Positions 26,698-34,666 of a stretch of DNA of 64,000 nucleotides are shown here, piece after piece. The notes under the pieces are model-generated. The model was given only the letters and a program-made list of their open reading frames with translations, did no database searches and was not told the origin of the DNA. The position numbers and the translations under genes are program-made. The DNA is from HGM11416 sp045596285 (GTDB lineage: Bacteria > Bacillota > Clostridia > Christensenellales > Borkfalkiaceae): assembly GCA_045596285.1 (NCBI GenBank), contig JAZOCA010000025.1, positions 59,104 through 123,103 on the forward strand, written 5' to 3'. Each line of letters begins with the position of its first letter. The first letter of the stretch is position 1.

Positions 26698-26739
26698 GTG
26701 ACATAAGTCACGGACGGGACTCTGTTTTTGTGTTAAAAT
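26698..26739 (+). promoter_or_regulatory. Crp-type operator and -10 element of the rhodanese gene
   Basis: Palindrome GTGAC-ATAA-GTCAC at 26698-26711 (centre 26704.5) and TAAAAT at 26734-26739; the predicted start near 26746 puts the operator at -41.5. The layout mirrors that of the divergent promoter. Confidence 0.7.
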
Positions 26740-26772
26740 AAAGCCGTAATAAAAACACAAGGAGGACACAAA

Positions 26773-27093
26773 ATGAGTGTTTTCAATATATTCGCACGCA
26801 AGGATATTAACGAAGGGGTGCGAAACTTCCGTAAAAACAAAAACGCATTTCTTATCGACGTCAGAACGAGAGAAGAATACGCTGGCGGACATATTGATGG
26901 AAGCCAAAATCTTCCGCTTGACGAGATCGACAAAGTGGATTCGATTATAAAGAATAAAAACACTCCTCTATACGTCCATTGCCTAAGTGGTGGACGAAGC
27001 GCACGCGCGGTGGCATATCTGAAAGACAAGGGATATCGGGAGGTTCATGATATCGGCGGTATCGGATCGTACAGGGGTAAGATCGTTGTTTGA
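26773..27093 (+). CDS. Single-domain rhodanese
   Basis: 106 aa, cytoplasmic. Rhodanese motifs FLIDVRTREEYAGGHIDG and the active-site loop HCLSGGRSARAV (catalytic Cys). AGGAGG ribosome binding site. It is driven by its own promoter carrying the GTGAC palindrome and is divergent from the CoA-disulfide reductase operon. With the lipoprotein rhodanese and the reductase's own domain it is the third rhodanese of this island; together they could take sulfane sulfur from outside the cell to a reductase. Confidence 0.93.
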   Translation: MSVFNIFARKDINEGVRNFRKNKNAFLIDVRTREEYAGGHIDGSQNLPLDEIDKVDSIIKNKNTPLYVHCLSGGRSARAVAYLKDKGYREVHDIGGIGSYRGKIVV

Positions 27094-27117
27094 AGATGCA
27101 AAGAAAAGCCCAATCGG

Positions 27118-27146
27118 TTGAAAATATTATAGAAATATGATATAAT
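27118..27146 (+). promoter_or_regulatory. Predicted sigma-A promoter of the DUF5714 gene
   Basis: TTGAAA (27118-27123), 17-bp spacer, TATAAT (27141-27146). No GTGAC palindrome, so this gene may not belong to the Crp/Fnr regulon. Confidence 0.65.
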
Positions 27147-27184
27147 CAACTCACCGATAGCACGAATTTAACGAGGTAGTATAG

Positions 27185-27883
27185 ATGAATGAAGAATGTT
27201 TGATTTGCAAAGCTCCGCTTGAATACCTTGATGCTGACGAGGAAATGGAATGTGTGCTTTGCCACAAAAAACAATACAGCAAAACAAGATGCGTAGGCGG
27301 TCATTTCGTCTGCGATGAATGCCATACAAGCGGAATGGACAGCATCATTGCAATTTGTCTGAACAGCAAATCCGATGATCCAATTGAAATTTTAGAAGAA
27401 ATGATGAATATGCCGTCTTGCCATATGCACGGCCCCGAACACCATACAATGGTCGGCTCGGCGCTTTTGACCGCTTATAAAAACGCAGGCGGTGAAATTG
27501 ATCTGGCGTCCGCGCTTGGAGAAATGCAGAAAAGAGGAAAGCAAGTCCCCGGCGGCGCCTGCGGATTTTGGGGCGCATGCGGTGCAGGCATCAGCACGGG
27601 AATGTATATCTCCATTGCCTTGAAAGCCACTCCTTTGGCAGGTGAAGCTTGGGGATTATCCAACCAAATGACAGCAAGAGCATTGGATGCGATAGGCAAA
27701 AATGGCGGCCCCCGTTGCTGCAAAAGGGATTCCTATCTTGCCATCATCGAAGCGGTCAAATTCACGAGCGAAAAATTACATATCGATATGAAACTGAACT
27801 CTGTGATCTGCACTCGCTCACACTTGAACAATCAATGCAGACAGGAAAAATGCCTTTTCCACAAAAACTATACAGAGTATTAA
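27185..27883 (+). CDS. DUF5714-domain protein with zinc-ribbon-like N-terminus
   Basis: 232 aa. The N-terminus has two CxxC pairs (CLICKAPL...CVLCHKK) and CVGGHFVCDECH; the core has MHGPEHHTMVGSALLTAY, GACGFWGACGAGISTG and GGPRCCKRDSYLAI, which mark the DUF5714 family. Relatives are sometimes annotated as methyltransferases but no SAM motif is visible here, and the function is unknown. The conserved histidines and cysteines suggest metal binding. It closes the sulfur island on the plus strand. Confidence 0.8.
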   Translation: MNEECLICKAPLEYLDADEEMECVLCHKKQYSKTRCVGGHFVCDECHTSGMDSIIAICLNSKSDDPIEILEEMMNMPSCHMHGPEHHTMVGSALLTAYKNAGGEIDLASALGEMQKRGKQVPGGACGFWGACGAGISTGMYISIALKATPLAGEAWGLSNQMTARALDAIGKNGGPRCCKRDSYLAIIEAVKFTSEKLHIDMKLNSVICTRSHLNNQCRQEKCLFHKNYTEY

Positions 27884-28223
27884 ATTCCAATTTTGCGATG
27901 TGAAGTAGAGTAATTCAGCAGTTCAACGAATACCACTCTTTTAACGATAGGAAGACACTACACCTTGACGGGGAGTAGTGCTTTTCTGCATTTGGGGCAT
28001 CCGAGGCACAAGATATAGGCACCGCTTATAATGAAATACAATAAAAAAAGCCCTTTGTAAATCAAGGGTTTTCATCTAATTTTTGATCGCTCTAATTCAA
28101 ATCCCTACCCTTTATCTTCCACAATAAAAAAGTGCAAGTGAACCACTTGCATTTTTTTTGTGAAAGGGCTACGAAAAGGCATGTGATTTCACGCTGTTGC
28201 CTGCTCTACAAATTGGACTTTGA
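27884..28223. other. Intergenic region with terminator and tRNA T-arm-like remnant
   Basis: 340 bp without a gene. It contains a hairpin GCAAGTG-AAC-CACTTGC followed by T8 (28130-28158) and, at 28095-28110, ATTCAAATCCCTACCC. The latter resembles the T-arm of a tRNA and has a relative at 35498-35511. Confidence 0.55.
28130..28158 (+). terminator. Rho-independent terminator
   Basis: GCAAGTG, 3-nt loop, CACTTGC, then TTTTTTTT, downstream of the DUF5714 gene. Confidence 0.7.
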
Positions 28224-29009
28224 TCAATTCTTTTTGTATTCAAACAAGCGATACAGTTTTTTTGAGAAACCGCCTGCATAAAGCTTCGCAAATATGAACC
28301 TTTCAAAACCTTTCAACTTGTCTATATATTTCTGCGGTATCATGGTGTGTTCTTTTACGAAAGCAAGCTTCTCGCTTTGATAAGATCGTGGGTTGTCTAT
28401 ACCGTAAACCTTTGTAACGCCTACGTCATTTATAGGGTTTCTTCGCTTTGACATTTTAGCGGCAAAAGAGGTATAGGCATCCACTAAAAGCATAATGCTT
28501 TCAAAATGAGTGCAAAGGCTATCTGTTAAAGTTCGCATTTCATCTGTGGTCAAATACATACTCACGCCTTCCATAACGACAATGGCAGATTTCTTCTCTG
28601 GGATAGCTGTCAGCCAACAACAATCTCTTGCATCGCCTGCAATCATTTTATAGTTATCCGTTTCGGCATAGTAGCGTTTTCTTTCTTCAATAACTTCCGT
28701 AAAATCCATGTCATACCACTTGTGATCTTTATCTCCGACTCTTATGACTCGGCTATCCATTCCGCACCCGATATGAATGATCACGGCATTCGATGCATTT
28801 GATATTTGCTGCTTTACCCATTCATCAAATACGGCAGAACGAACTCCCATATAATAAGCAAGCCATTTGGATTTGGATTTACCCTTCAGCGAAAATCCTT
28901 CTGCCTCCCAAATCTCTTCGGCTTTTTTATCATCAAGGAACAAGCCCTTCTTGCTCACGTAAGACTTACCGTATAAGGGGATGTATAGTGTTTTGTTTAC
29001 GCTATTCAT
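28224..29009 (-). CDS. Leucine carboxyl methyltransferase (LCM/PPM1)-family SAM methyltransferase
   Basis: 261 aa. The SAM-binding motif is VIIHIGCGMDSRVIRV, followed by WYDMDFTEVIEERK and MEGVSMYLT, the pattern of the LCM family (PF04072), which in bacteria methylates small-molecule or polyketide-type carboxylates and hydroxyls. The specific substrate is unknown. AGGAG ribosome binding site. It lies at the right edge of the compositionally different segment and shares no operon with its neighbours; it ends in TGA. Confidence 0.85.
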   Translation of the reverse strand: MNSVNKTLYIPLYGKSYVSKKGLFLDDKKAEEIWEAEGFSLKGKSKSKWLAYYMGVRSAVFDEWVKQQISNASNAVIIHIGCGMDSRVIRVGDKDHKWYDMDFTEVIEERKRYYAETDNYKMIAGDARDCCWLTAIPEKKSAIVVMEGVSMYLTTDEMRTLTDSLCTHFESIMLLVDAYTSFAAKMSKRRNPINDVGVTKVYGIDNPRSYQSEKLAFVKEHTMIPQKYIDKLKGFERFIFAKLYAGGFSKKLYRLFEYKKN

Positions 29010-29054
29010 ATATACTCCTGCAAATTCTTATTGATCGGTTAGATTATATCACCT

Positions 29055-29215
29055 TTTTATGTATAAATCAAGGCGGAAGCATTGTATATTTAATGAAATC
29101 GTGCTATGCACGATAAAATCCGAAAAGGCTCGGATGAAATCAAATCCGTCTATCCTAACCCCGTATTAGCGGGATTTCATCGCGTAGCGATTTCATCCAC
29201 GAAGTGGATTTATTC
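29055..29215. repeat. Palindromic repeat array (GATGAAATC / GATTTCATC units)
   Basis: Units such as GATGAAATCAAATCCG, GGGATTTCATCGCGTAGCG and ATTTCATCCACGAAGTGG alternate in orientation. The left end (TATAAATCAAGGCGGAAGC) resembles the start of the array at 35205, and the right part resembles 23092-23178. Confidence 0.7.
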
Positions 29216-29301
29216 CGCTTGGCTTTTTTGTTGCCTTTTTAAACTCTTTTATAATAAAAATCACAAAAAAGTGCGCCTATAACGCGATTAACAGCACTTT
29301 T
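29203..29301 (+). repeat. Dispersed repeat, copy 2, with CTATA-CGATTA motif
   Basis: Matches 12405-12515. Its right part reads AAAAAAGTGCGCCTATAAC then GCGATTAACAGCACTTTT, where AAAAGTGC and GCACTTTT are inverted repeats. Confidence 0.75.
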
Positions 29302-29408
29302 AACATTTAAATTACTATATTTATTTCCTTTTTTTTAGCTTAAACCGAACACGATATAATCTTTAATTTCAAAATTTCACTCTCTTTATTTTTGTAAATT
29401 TTGCAATA

Positions 29409-29447
29409 AAAAAGCCTTACAATCGAACACTTGTGGTTCGTATTTAT
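29409..29447 (-). terminator. Rho-independent terminator of the rha operon
   Basis: Read on the minus strand: GCCTTA, an inner GAAC/GTTC stem, TAAGGC, then TTTTTT. It lies about 70 nt after the rhaA stop. Confidence 0.6.
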
Positions 29448-29464
29448 AAGGCTATTCACTCAAG

Positions 29465-29505
29465 GCCGAGCGGATTTTTATTTTAATCCACTCGGCTTTT
29501 TTTGT
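29465..29505 (+). terminator. Hairpin with T-run in plus orientation
   Basis: GCCGAGCGGATT / AATCCACTCGGC hairpin followed by T7. No plus-strand gene lies upstream, so it may protect the rha transcripts' end or block read-through from the left. Confidence 0.5.
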
Positions 29506-29518
29506 GTTATATATTTTT

Positions 29519-30763
29519 TTAATTACGTTTAAGTAAAACTTCACGTTCGTATTTTTGAACTTCTTCAAGCCAGTTTTCATCTAAACCTTGGCGCGATAGA
29601 TATTCTTCCCAAATAGCACCCCAAGGCATTGATTTAAATTTTTCATTTAAATACATTATCTTTGTAAAGTTGTTTTCATCTTGCAACTGTTTAAGTTCTT
29701 CGTTTGGAAGAAGCATTGCAAATAAAAGTGCTTTTTGCATTGCTCTAACGCCCGTAACCCAAGCGCATAAGCGGTTAATGCTTGCATCAAAATAATCAAG
29801 CCCAATAATTACCTTGTTATCTGCGTTGTTTCTTACAATTTCCTTTGCGATTTCTTTTAACTCGTCATCCAAAATAACAACGTGATCGCTATCCCAACGA
29901 ACAGGGCGCGATACGTGAAGCGCAACTTTTTCATAAAAAGCAAGAAGTGAAGAAATTTTATCTGAAACAACTTCGGTAGGATGGTAATGCCCAGTATCAA
30001 GCAAGCAACAAATACCTTTTGAAGATGCGTAGTTTTGGTAAAATTCGTTATTGCCAACGGTATAACTTTCAAGCCCAATGCCAAACACCTTACTTTCTAC
30101 TGCGGGAATAACCCACTCTTTATTGTAATCTTGCAAAATTTCATCTAAACTTGCTTTTAGTCTTAATCTTGGTGAAAGTCTGTCTGCAGGAATATCTTTA
30201 TAACCATCTGGAATCCAAATATTAACAAGACAAGGGCTGTTCATAGCCTTACCCATTTCTTCGGCAATCTTTAAGCAAGCCTTGCCGTGATTAATCCAAA
30301 ACCTTCTTGTTTCTTCATCCGGTGAAGAAAGTGAAAGCCCGTTTTTCATTTTTGGATGAGCAAAGAAAGTGGGGTTAAAATCTACGCCAACAGCGCCTAT
30401 TTTCTTTGCAAAATCTACCCAAGGTTTAAAGTGCTTATAGGTATATGCATCTCTATCTACCTTACCCTTATCTTCGCCTAAAAAAGCATAGCACGCGTGA
30501 ACGTTAATGCGCTTTTTACCAGGCATTAACGAAAAGGCTTTTTCTATATCTGCAAAGAGTTCTTCAGGCGTTCTTGCTCTACCTGGGTAATTACCCGTAG
30601 TTTGAATACCACCGGATAGCGAATCGCTACCGTCAAAACCGATAACGTCATCCCCTTGCCAACAGTGAACACTTACTGAAATGTTAGATAATCGACCTAT
30701 AGCCCCTTCTACGTCTATATTCTGCGCTTCGTATATGCGCTTGCATTCTTCATAAAAACTCAT
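29519..30763 (-). CDS. rhaA: L-rhamnose isomerase
   Basis: 414 aa, the usual length. Motifs include FHxP-like metal-site segments KVFGIGLESYTVGNNEFY, CLLDTGHYHPTEVVSDK and SRPVRWDSDHVV, all typical of RhaA. It converts L-rhamnose to L-rhamnulose with a divalent metal. It is the last gene of the rhaB-rhaD-rhaA operon, 9 nt after rhaD. A copy of the dispersed CTATA-GTCGATTA motif lies inside the gene at codons about 18-25 (30688-30711). Strong AGGGGG ribosome binding site. Confidence 0.95.
   Translation of the reverse strand: MSFYEECKRIYEAQNIDVEGAIGRLSNISVSVHCWQGDDVIGFDGSDSLSGGIQTTGNYPGRARTPEELFADIEKAFSLMPGKKRINVHACYAFLGEDKGKVDRDAYTYKHFKPWVDFAKKIGAVGVDFNPTFFAHPKMKNGLSLSSPDEETRRFWINHGKACLKIAEEMGKAMNSPCLVNIWIPDGYKDIPADRLSPRLRLKASLDEILQDYNKEWVIPAVESKVFGIGLESYTVGNNEFYQNYASSKGICCLLDTGHYHPTEVVSDKISSLLAFYEKVALHVSRPVRWDSDHVVILDDELKEIAKEIVRNNADNKVIIGLDYFDASINRLCAWVTGVRAMQKALLFAMLLPNEELKQLQDENNFTKIMYLNEKFKSMPWGAIWEEYLSRQGLDENWLEEVQKYEREVLLKRN
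30688..30711 (-). repeat. Dispersed CTATA-GTCGATTA motif inside rhaA
   Basis: Minus strand: AAGGGGCTATAGG then TCGATTATCTAAC, encoding EGAIGRLSN. It is in coding sequence near the 5' end. Confidence 0.65.
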
Positions 30764-30772
30764 AACTACCCC

Positions 30773-31585
30773 CTAATTTTTAAGCACGCCGTCCATTACG
30801 GTTAAGCCCCATAAATCGGCAAGCCCTTTAATTATTTCATCTGGAATTACGTTTACTGCCCTACCTAAAGTAAGCATATAAATTTGAGCGGTTTTTTCTA
30901 CCGTTTCAATCAACCCAAAGGCTTCATCTAAATTCTTGCCTGCGCCGTAAATTCCGTGGTTCGTCCAAACAACAAGGCGGTGATTATTCATTTTTTCAGC
31001 CGTTGCTCTGCCTATTTCTTCCGTTCCACAAATCATGCAAGGAAGAACGCCAACGCCATCTGGAAATACTACTACGCATTCGGTATTAGACTGCCAAAGC
31101 TTGTGAGTAAAATCTCTTTCATCCACTTCACAAACTGTGTTCATTGCAATAGTATAAGTGGGATGAGAGTGCATAACTACCCTATGCTCTTTATCTTGTT
31201 TCAAACGCGCAATATGGCTCATCATATGCGCGGGGAATTCAGAAGTAAATTTACCGCCGTCTTTATAACCCCAAAGAAGTTCTGCGTTTTTACCGTCATT
31301 TGCAATTCTTACTATACCAAGGTTAGTTTCGGGATCGTTTTGCACGTTTTTAAAATATTTACCCGTGCCTGTTACGATAAAGATTTTTCCTATAAGCTCG
31401 GTTGCATCAAAACCAGTAGGTATAACCCGTATAACCTTATTTAAATCTAAGTATTCGCCAACTTCTTTTTCATCTAACAAATAACTTATATTACCGCCGT
31501 TTCTTTCGTCCCAGCCAAGTCTATACATATTTGCCGTGGTTTGCCCCATTTCAACAACGAAAGGGGCTTTTGATATATCTTTCAT
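30773..31585 (-). CDS. rhaD: Rhamnulose-1-phosphate aldolase
   Basis: 270 aa from the ATG at 31585, chosen because GGAAGG is 7 nt upstream; an ATG at 31591 is too close. It is a class II aldolase/adducin-family protein with the zinc histidines in HSHPTYT and the later TNHGIYGAG. It cleaves L-rhamnulose 1-phosphate into dihydroxyacetone phosphate and L-lactaldehyde. It lies between rhaB and rhaA in one operon. Confidence 0.94.
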   Translation of the reverse strand: MKDISKAPFVVEMGQTTANMYRLGWDERNGGNISYLLDEKEVGEYLDLNKVIRVIPTGFDATELIGKIFIVTGTGKYFKNVQNDPETNLGIVRIANDGKNAELLWGYKDGGKFTSEFPAHMMSHIARLKQDKEHRVVMHSHPTYTIAMNTVCEVDERDFTHKLWQSNTECVVVFPDGVGVLPCMICGTEEIGRATAEKMNNHRLVVWTNHGIYGAGKNLDEAFGLIETVEKTAQIYMLTLGRAVNVIPDEIIKGLADLWGLTVMDGVLKN

Positions 31586-31602
31586 AATCATACCTTCCTT
31601 GA

Positions 31603-32973
31603 TTAATTAACTTCTTTTACTTCAAAAGAATTTGCAACAAATTCTCTGCCTTGTGAAAGGCTTTCTATTTCATTAGCGCTAACCATTTGAACTATTAAAT
31701 TGCCAAGCGCAGTTCCTTCGGTTGGCCCCGTTATAACACGCTTGCCCGTTTTTTGTTTGGTTAATTTATTTAAAAGTTCGTTCTTACTGCCACCGCCTAT
31801 AATGTTCAGCGTTTGATATTTTTCGCCCGTCATTTGCTCTAAATCTTTAAGCGATTTATCGTAGTCGCAAGCTAAGCTATTAAATATACAGTAAGCGATT
31901 TGCCCGATAGTAAGATCGCATCCAACAGAACTCTTAATTTCCTCAATCATACTCTTAGGTGCTAAAAATCTTTGGTCGTTTACGTCTAAAAGTGCGTCTA
32001 TAGGCTCGTTAACCGCCATTTCGGCAAGCTGAGAAAAAGAATATTTATCCCCAACTTCATGCCTTACTTGCTGTATCATCCAAAGCCCCATAATGTTCTT
32101 TTGAAGCCTAAAGGTAAAGTTTAATCCACCTTCGTTTGAATAGCCCGAAGCCATAGCATCTGCGCTTGTAAAGGCGTTATTTTGCTCTACACCAAGAAGT
32201 GACCAAGTACCGCTTGAAATATAGGGTGTTTGCCCTTTTAACGGCGTTGCTATAACTGCGCTTGCCGTATCGTGAGTGGCGGGTAAAACAACCTTTGCAT
32301 TATACCCAACGAACAAAGCAACTTCCTTAGAAAAATCGCCAACAACAGTTCCCGGTTGTGATAAAGTGCCAAAAAGTTCTTTTTTTAGCCCAAGCGCTTG
32401 AATAATATCCCAATCCCATTCGTGAGTTTTAGCGTTAACTAAACCCGTTGTGGTGGCGTTGGTATATTCTTGAACTTTTTTACCAGTTAACCTAAAATGA
32501 AAATAATCGGGAATCATTAGCATTGAACTTGCCTTTTGCATTTTACCGCTTTTTAAATCGTGATAAAGCTGATAAATGCTATTAAAGGTTGTAAACGCAA
32601 TGCCCGTTCTTTCAAAAAGTTTTTCAAAAGGCAAAATATCGTGTACTTGCGGAATTGAACTTTGCGTTCTATTATCGCGATAGCAATAAACGCTATCTAT
32701 TACTTTATCGTTTTCATCAAGTAAAGCGTAATCCACGCCCCAAGTATCAATACCAACTGAATAGGGAATTTTACCAAGTTCGCCTGCCCTTTTTAAGCCG
32801 TTAAGTATTTCACTAAAAAGCCTTTCTACCTTCCACGTTAAAGAGCCGTTTGAATTTATAGGCGAATTTTCAAACCTATATATTTCTTCAATTTTAATTT
32901 TGTCGCCATCTTTCCAGCTTAAAATATGCCTTCCCGATGATGCGCCTATATCTATTGCAAGAAAGTATTTCAT
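31603..32973 (-). CDS. rhaB: Rhamnulokinase
   Basis: 456 aa, FGGY-family kinase: N-terminal AIDIGASSGRHILSW, substrate segment GIDTWGVDYALLDEN, and C-terminal IIGGGSKNELLNKLT (phosphate-binding glycines). It phosphorylates L-rhamnulose at O-1. First gene of the rha operon with an AAAGGAG ribosome binding site; the promoter lies about 100 nt upstream. No regulator or rhamnose transporter gene is adjacent. Confidence 0.95.
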   Translation of the reverse strand: MKYFLAIDIGASSGRHILSWKDGDKIKIEEIYRFENSPINSNGSLTWKVERLFSEILNGLKRAGELGKIPYSVGIDTWGVDYALLDENDKVIDSVYCYRDNRTQSSIPQVHDILPFEKLFERTGIAFTTFNSIYQLYHDLKSGKMQKASSMLMIPDYFHFRLTGKKVQEYTNATTTGLVNAKTHEWDWDIIQALGLKKELFGTLSQPGTVVGDFSKEVALFVGYNAKVVLPATHDTASAVIATPLKGQTPYISSGTWSLLGVEQNNAFTSADAMASGYSNEGGLNFTFRLQKNIMGLWMIQQVRHEVGDKYSFSQLAEMAVNEPIDALLDVNDQRFLAPKSMIEEIKSSVGCDLTIGQIAYCIFNSLACDYDKSLKDLEQMTGEKYQTLNIIGGGSKNELLNKLTKQKTGKRVITGPTEGTALGNLIVQMVSANEIESLSQGREFVANSFEVKEVN

Positions 32974-33001
32974 ATTGCTCCTTTTTCCATTATAATTTAA
33001 T

Positions 33002-33030
33002 AAAAAGTTGGGCTATACACTTTTACCGAT
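33002..33030 (+). repeat. Partial dispersed motif in the rha leader
   Basis: AAAAAGTTGGGCTATA matches the left half of the dispersed motif; the right half has decayed (CACTTTTACCGATAG). Confidence 0.4.
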
Positions 33031-33073
33031 AGTATTCCCTTTGAATTAGAATATTAAAGTATGTAGCATTTTT

Positions 33074-33102
33074 ATTTTAACATACATTTCAAAATTTTAC
33101 AA
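33074..33102 (-). promoter_or_regulatory. Predicted sigma-A promoter of the rha operon
   Basis: Minus strand: TTGTAA (33102-33097), 17-bp spacer, TAAAAT (33079-33074). It gives a leader of roughly 95 nt before rhaB. Confidence 0.6.
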
Positions 33103-33110
33103 GATCTTTT

Positions 33111-33902
33111 CTACTTAGTTAAAAATTTTTGTTGATTACCAAAAATCTTTTTAGCAATCAAAACAAAATCATCAATACTATTTATGTATTTATCATAATT
33201 GTGAATCGGTCTATTAGAAATAAAATGTATCATATTTCTATTTGAATTTATTGTCTCCAACACTATTTTTTCTTCATTTGTTATTTCATTTTTATTTTCC
33301 ATTTCATTGATAATTTTTGGCACTTTTATATTATCTATTTTATTCAAGTCTTCTTTTTGCAAAAAATTTGAAAATTTTTCTCAACACACCGTAATATGGA
33401 CTTTTAATATTGCTTCTTGTATAGCCCCTAACAATGTCCATAAAAGTATTCGTTCCGTTTCAGATATACTTATTGGCTGGTTTATACAAATTTCTTCCTT
33501 ATTGAAAAGTTCTATAATAAATTTTTTTATAAGTTTTGATTTAGAAATTATAGCATTAACTACTGATGGTGTTTTTGTCTCTGCTTTCCACCACCAGTTA
33601 CTAATCATATTGTTTACTAAATCATATAAAATTTTCACATTAGAATGTCCTATTATTTCCTTTTTCTCTATTTGAACACTACAATTTTCTGTAATAAAAT
33701 CTCCAACCATGCTATCAATATCTATCCAATTTTTTATGTGTTTAGTTATACTTATATTAGCATATCCTCCCAATTCACCTACTTTAATTGTTCTTTTTGC
33801 ATAAAAATCATAATATTCTTTAACACATTTTATTTGTTTGCAATTTTGCCCACAAACAACAAAATCGCCTATAAATTCAAAATTTTTGCTATAGTCACAC
33901 AT
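33111..33902 (-). pseudogene. Unrecognised gene interrupted by one in-frame TGA
   Basis: An ATG at 33902 (AAAGG site) opens a frame of 173 codons ending at TGA (33383-33381). The same frame continues without a shift for about 90 more codons to the stop at 33111. The joined protein would be about 264 aa, with no domain I recognise; it contains NNMISNWWWKAETKTPS and a lysine- and asparagine-rich C-terminal part. TGA is a normal stop elsewhere in this window (for example the mrnC gene), so a nonsense mutation is the simplest reading. The residue before the stop is Cys (VC-stop), so selenocysteine cannot be formally excluded, but no SECIS hairpin was identified. The AT-rich accessory setting suggests recent acquisition. 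Confidence 0.6.
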
Positions 33903-34035
33903 TATATATCCTTTCTCTTAAAAAGTTTCATTGTTTTCCTTATTATAATACTTTTAAAATTTTAACGCAACAAAATGAAAAAGCAAGAACTTTTTATGGT
34001 TTTTGATTTTAAAAATGGTTAAATTTTATTAAAAA

Positions 34036-34068
34036 ACACCATTGAAACTGATAAGCTTCAATAGTGCC
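34036..34068 (-). terminator. Rho-independent terminator
   Basis: Minus strand: CACTATTGAA, loop, TTTCAATGGTG, then T6, downstream of the 34179-34622 gene. Confidence 0.6.
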
Positions 34069-34178
34069 TCACTTGCAAAAGAGCGACCAAAAGGATACAA
34101 AATCCTAATGGGTTCATTTTGCAAAATGGATTCACTTTTTTGCAAAAAAATAGGTTCAAATTTAACGATTAGATCAAA

Positions 34179-34622
34179 CTATTCTTCAATTAAAGCTTTT
34201 GTTTCTTTACCATTCTCGACTATGTAAATAAAACAATTTTCAAAATAATTCGAATACAGACCATTCGATTTTAAATTTTCAGGCCAATAGTTATACTTAA
34301 TAATCACTTCAAATTTATCTGCAGATGTTTTAGGAATGATAAAAGGCAAAAAATCAATTGTTTGTTCTATGGTCTTAGGTTTTGAACCATCAATAGTTGA
34401 ATTATATACCTCTATGTTTTTTTCACAGCACGTACATTTTGCTTGAAGTATTAGCTGTTTGTTTTTCTTGATAATATAGGGGGCAAGTATTCCTTTTGTT
34501 TGCTTTCCCGTATGCGAAAAGACAAATTTATTGTTTCCACAAGTACAGAAAAGATTTGCGGATATGGAAACGCCGTTATGTTCTTGAATATTATTCAAGA
34601 ATTCTAATATTCTTAACTTCAT
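34179..34622 (-). CDS. Hypothetical protein with cysteine pairs (possible zinc-binding)
   Basis: 147 aa, no recognised family. Cysteines occur as FCTCGNNKF and KCTCCEKNIEVY, which together could form a zinc site (C-x-C...C-x-C-C). No signal peptide or membrane segment. It is preceded 45 nt upstream by another small gene on the same strand, in an AT-rich accessory stretch between the rha operon and a repeat array. It could equally belong to a defence or toxin-related cassette; nothing in the sequence shows this. Confidence 0.6.
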   Translation of the reverse strand: MKLRILEFLNNIQEHNGVSISANLFCTCGNNKFVFSHTGKQTKGILAPYIIKKNKQLILQAKCTCCEKNIEVYNSTIDGSKPKTIEQTIDFLPFIIPKTSADKFEVIIKYNYWPENLKSNGLYSNYFENCFIYIVENGKETKALIEE

Positions 34623-34666
34623 AATTAATTCTCCATATTAGATTTGTACGATAAATTGGAATTTGA

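Larger units (their letters stand above)
26449..26772. other. Divergent control region of the sulfur island
   Basis: 324 bp holding two predicted promoters, each with a GTGAC-N4-GTCAC palindrome at about -41.5, and between them a 113-bp structured insert flanked by 12-bp direct repeats (all listed separately). Confidence 0.8.
29010..29518. other. Repeat-rich intergenic region, right flank of island
   Basis: 509 bp without a gene. It holds GATGAAATC palindromic repeats (29055-29215), the second copy of the 110-bp dispersed repeat (29203-29301) and two terminators. Confidence 0.7.

Noticed and set aside
33381..33383. TGA in the split accessory gene as a selenocysteine codon
   Set aside because: No SECIS-like hairpin was recognised just downstream and the protein has no known selenoprotein motif. 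A nonsense mutation is simpler, although the reading is left open in the findings.
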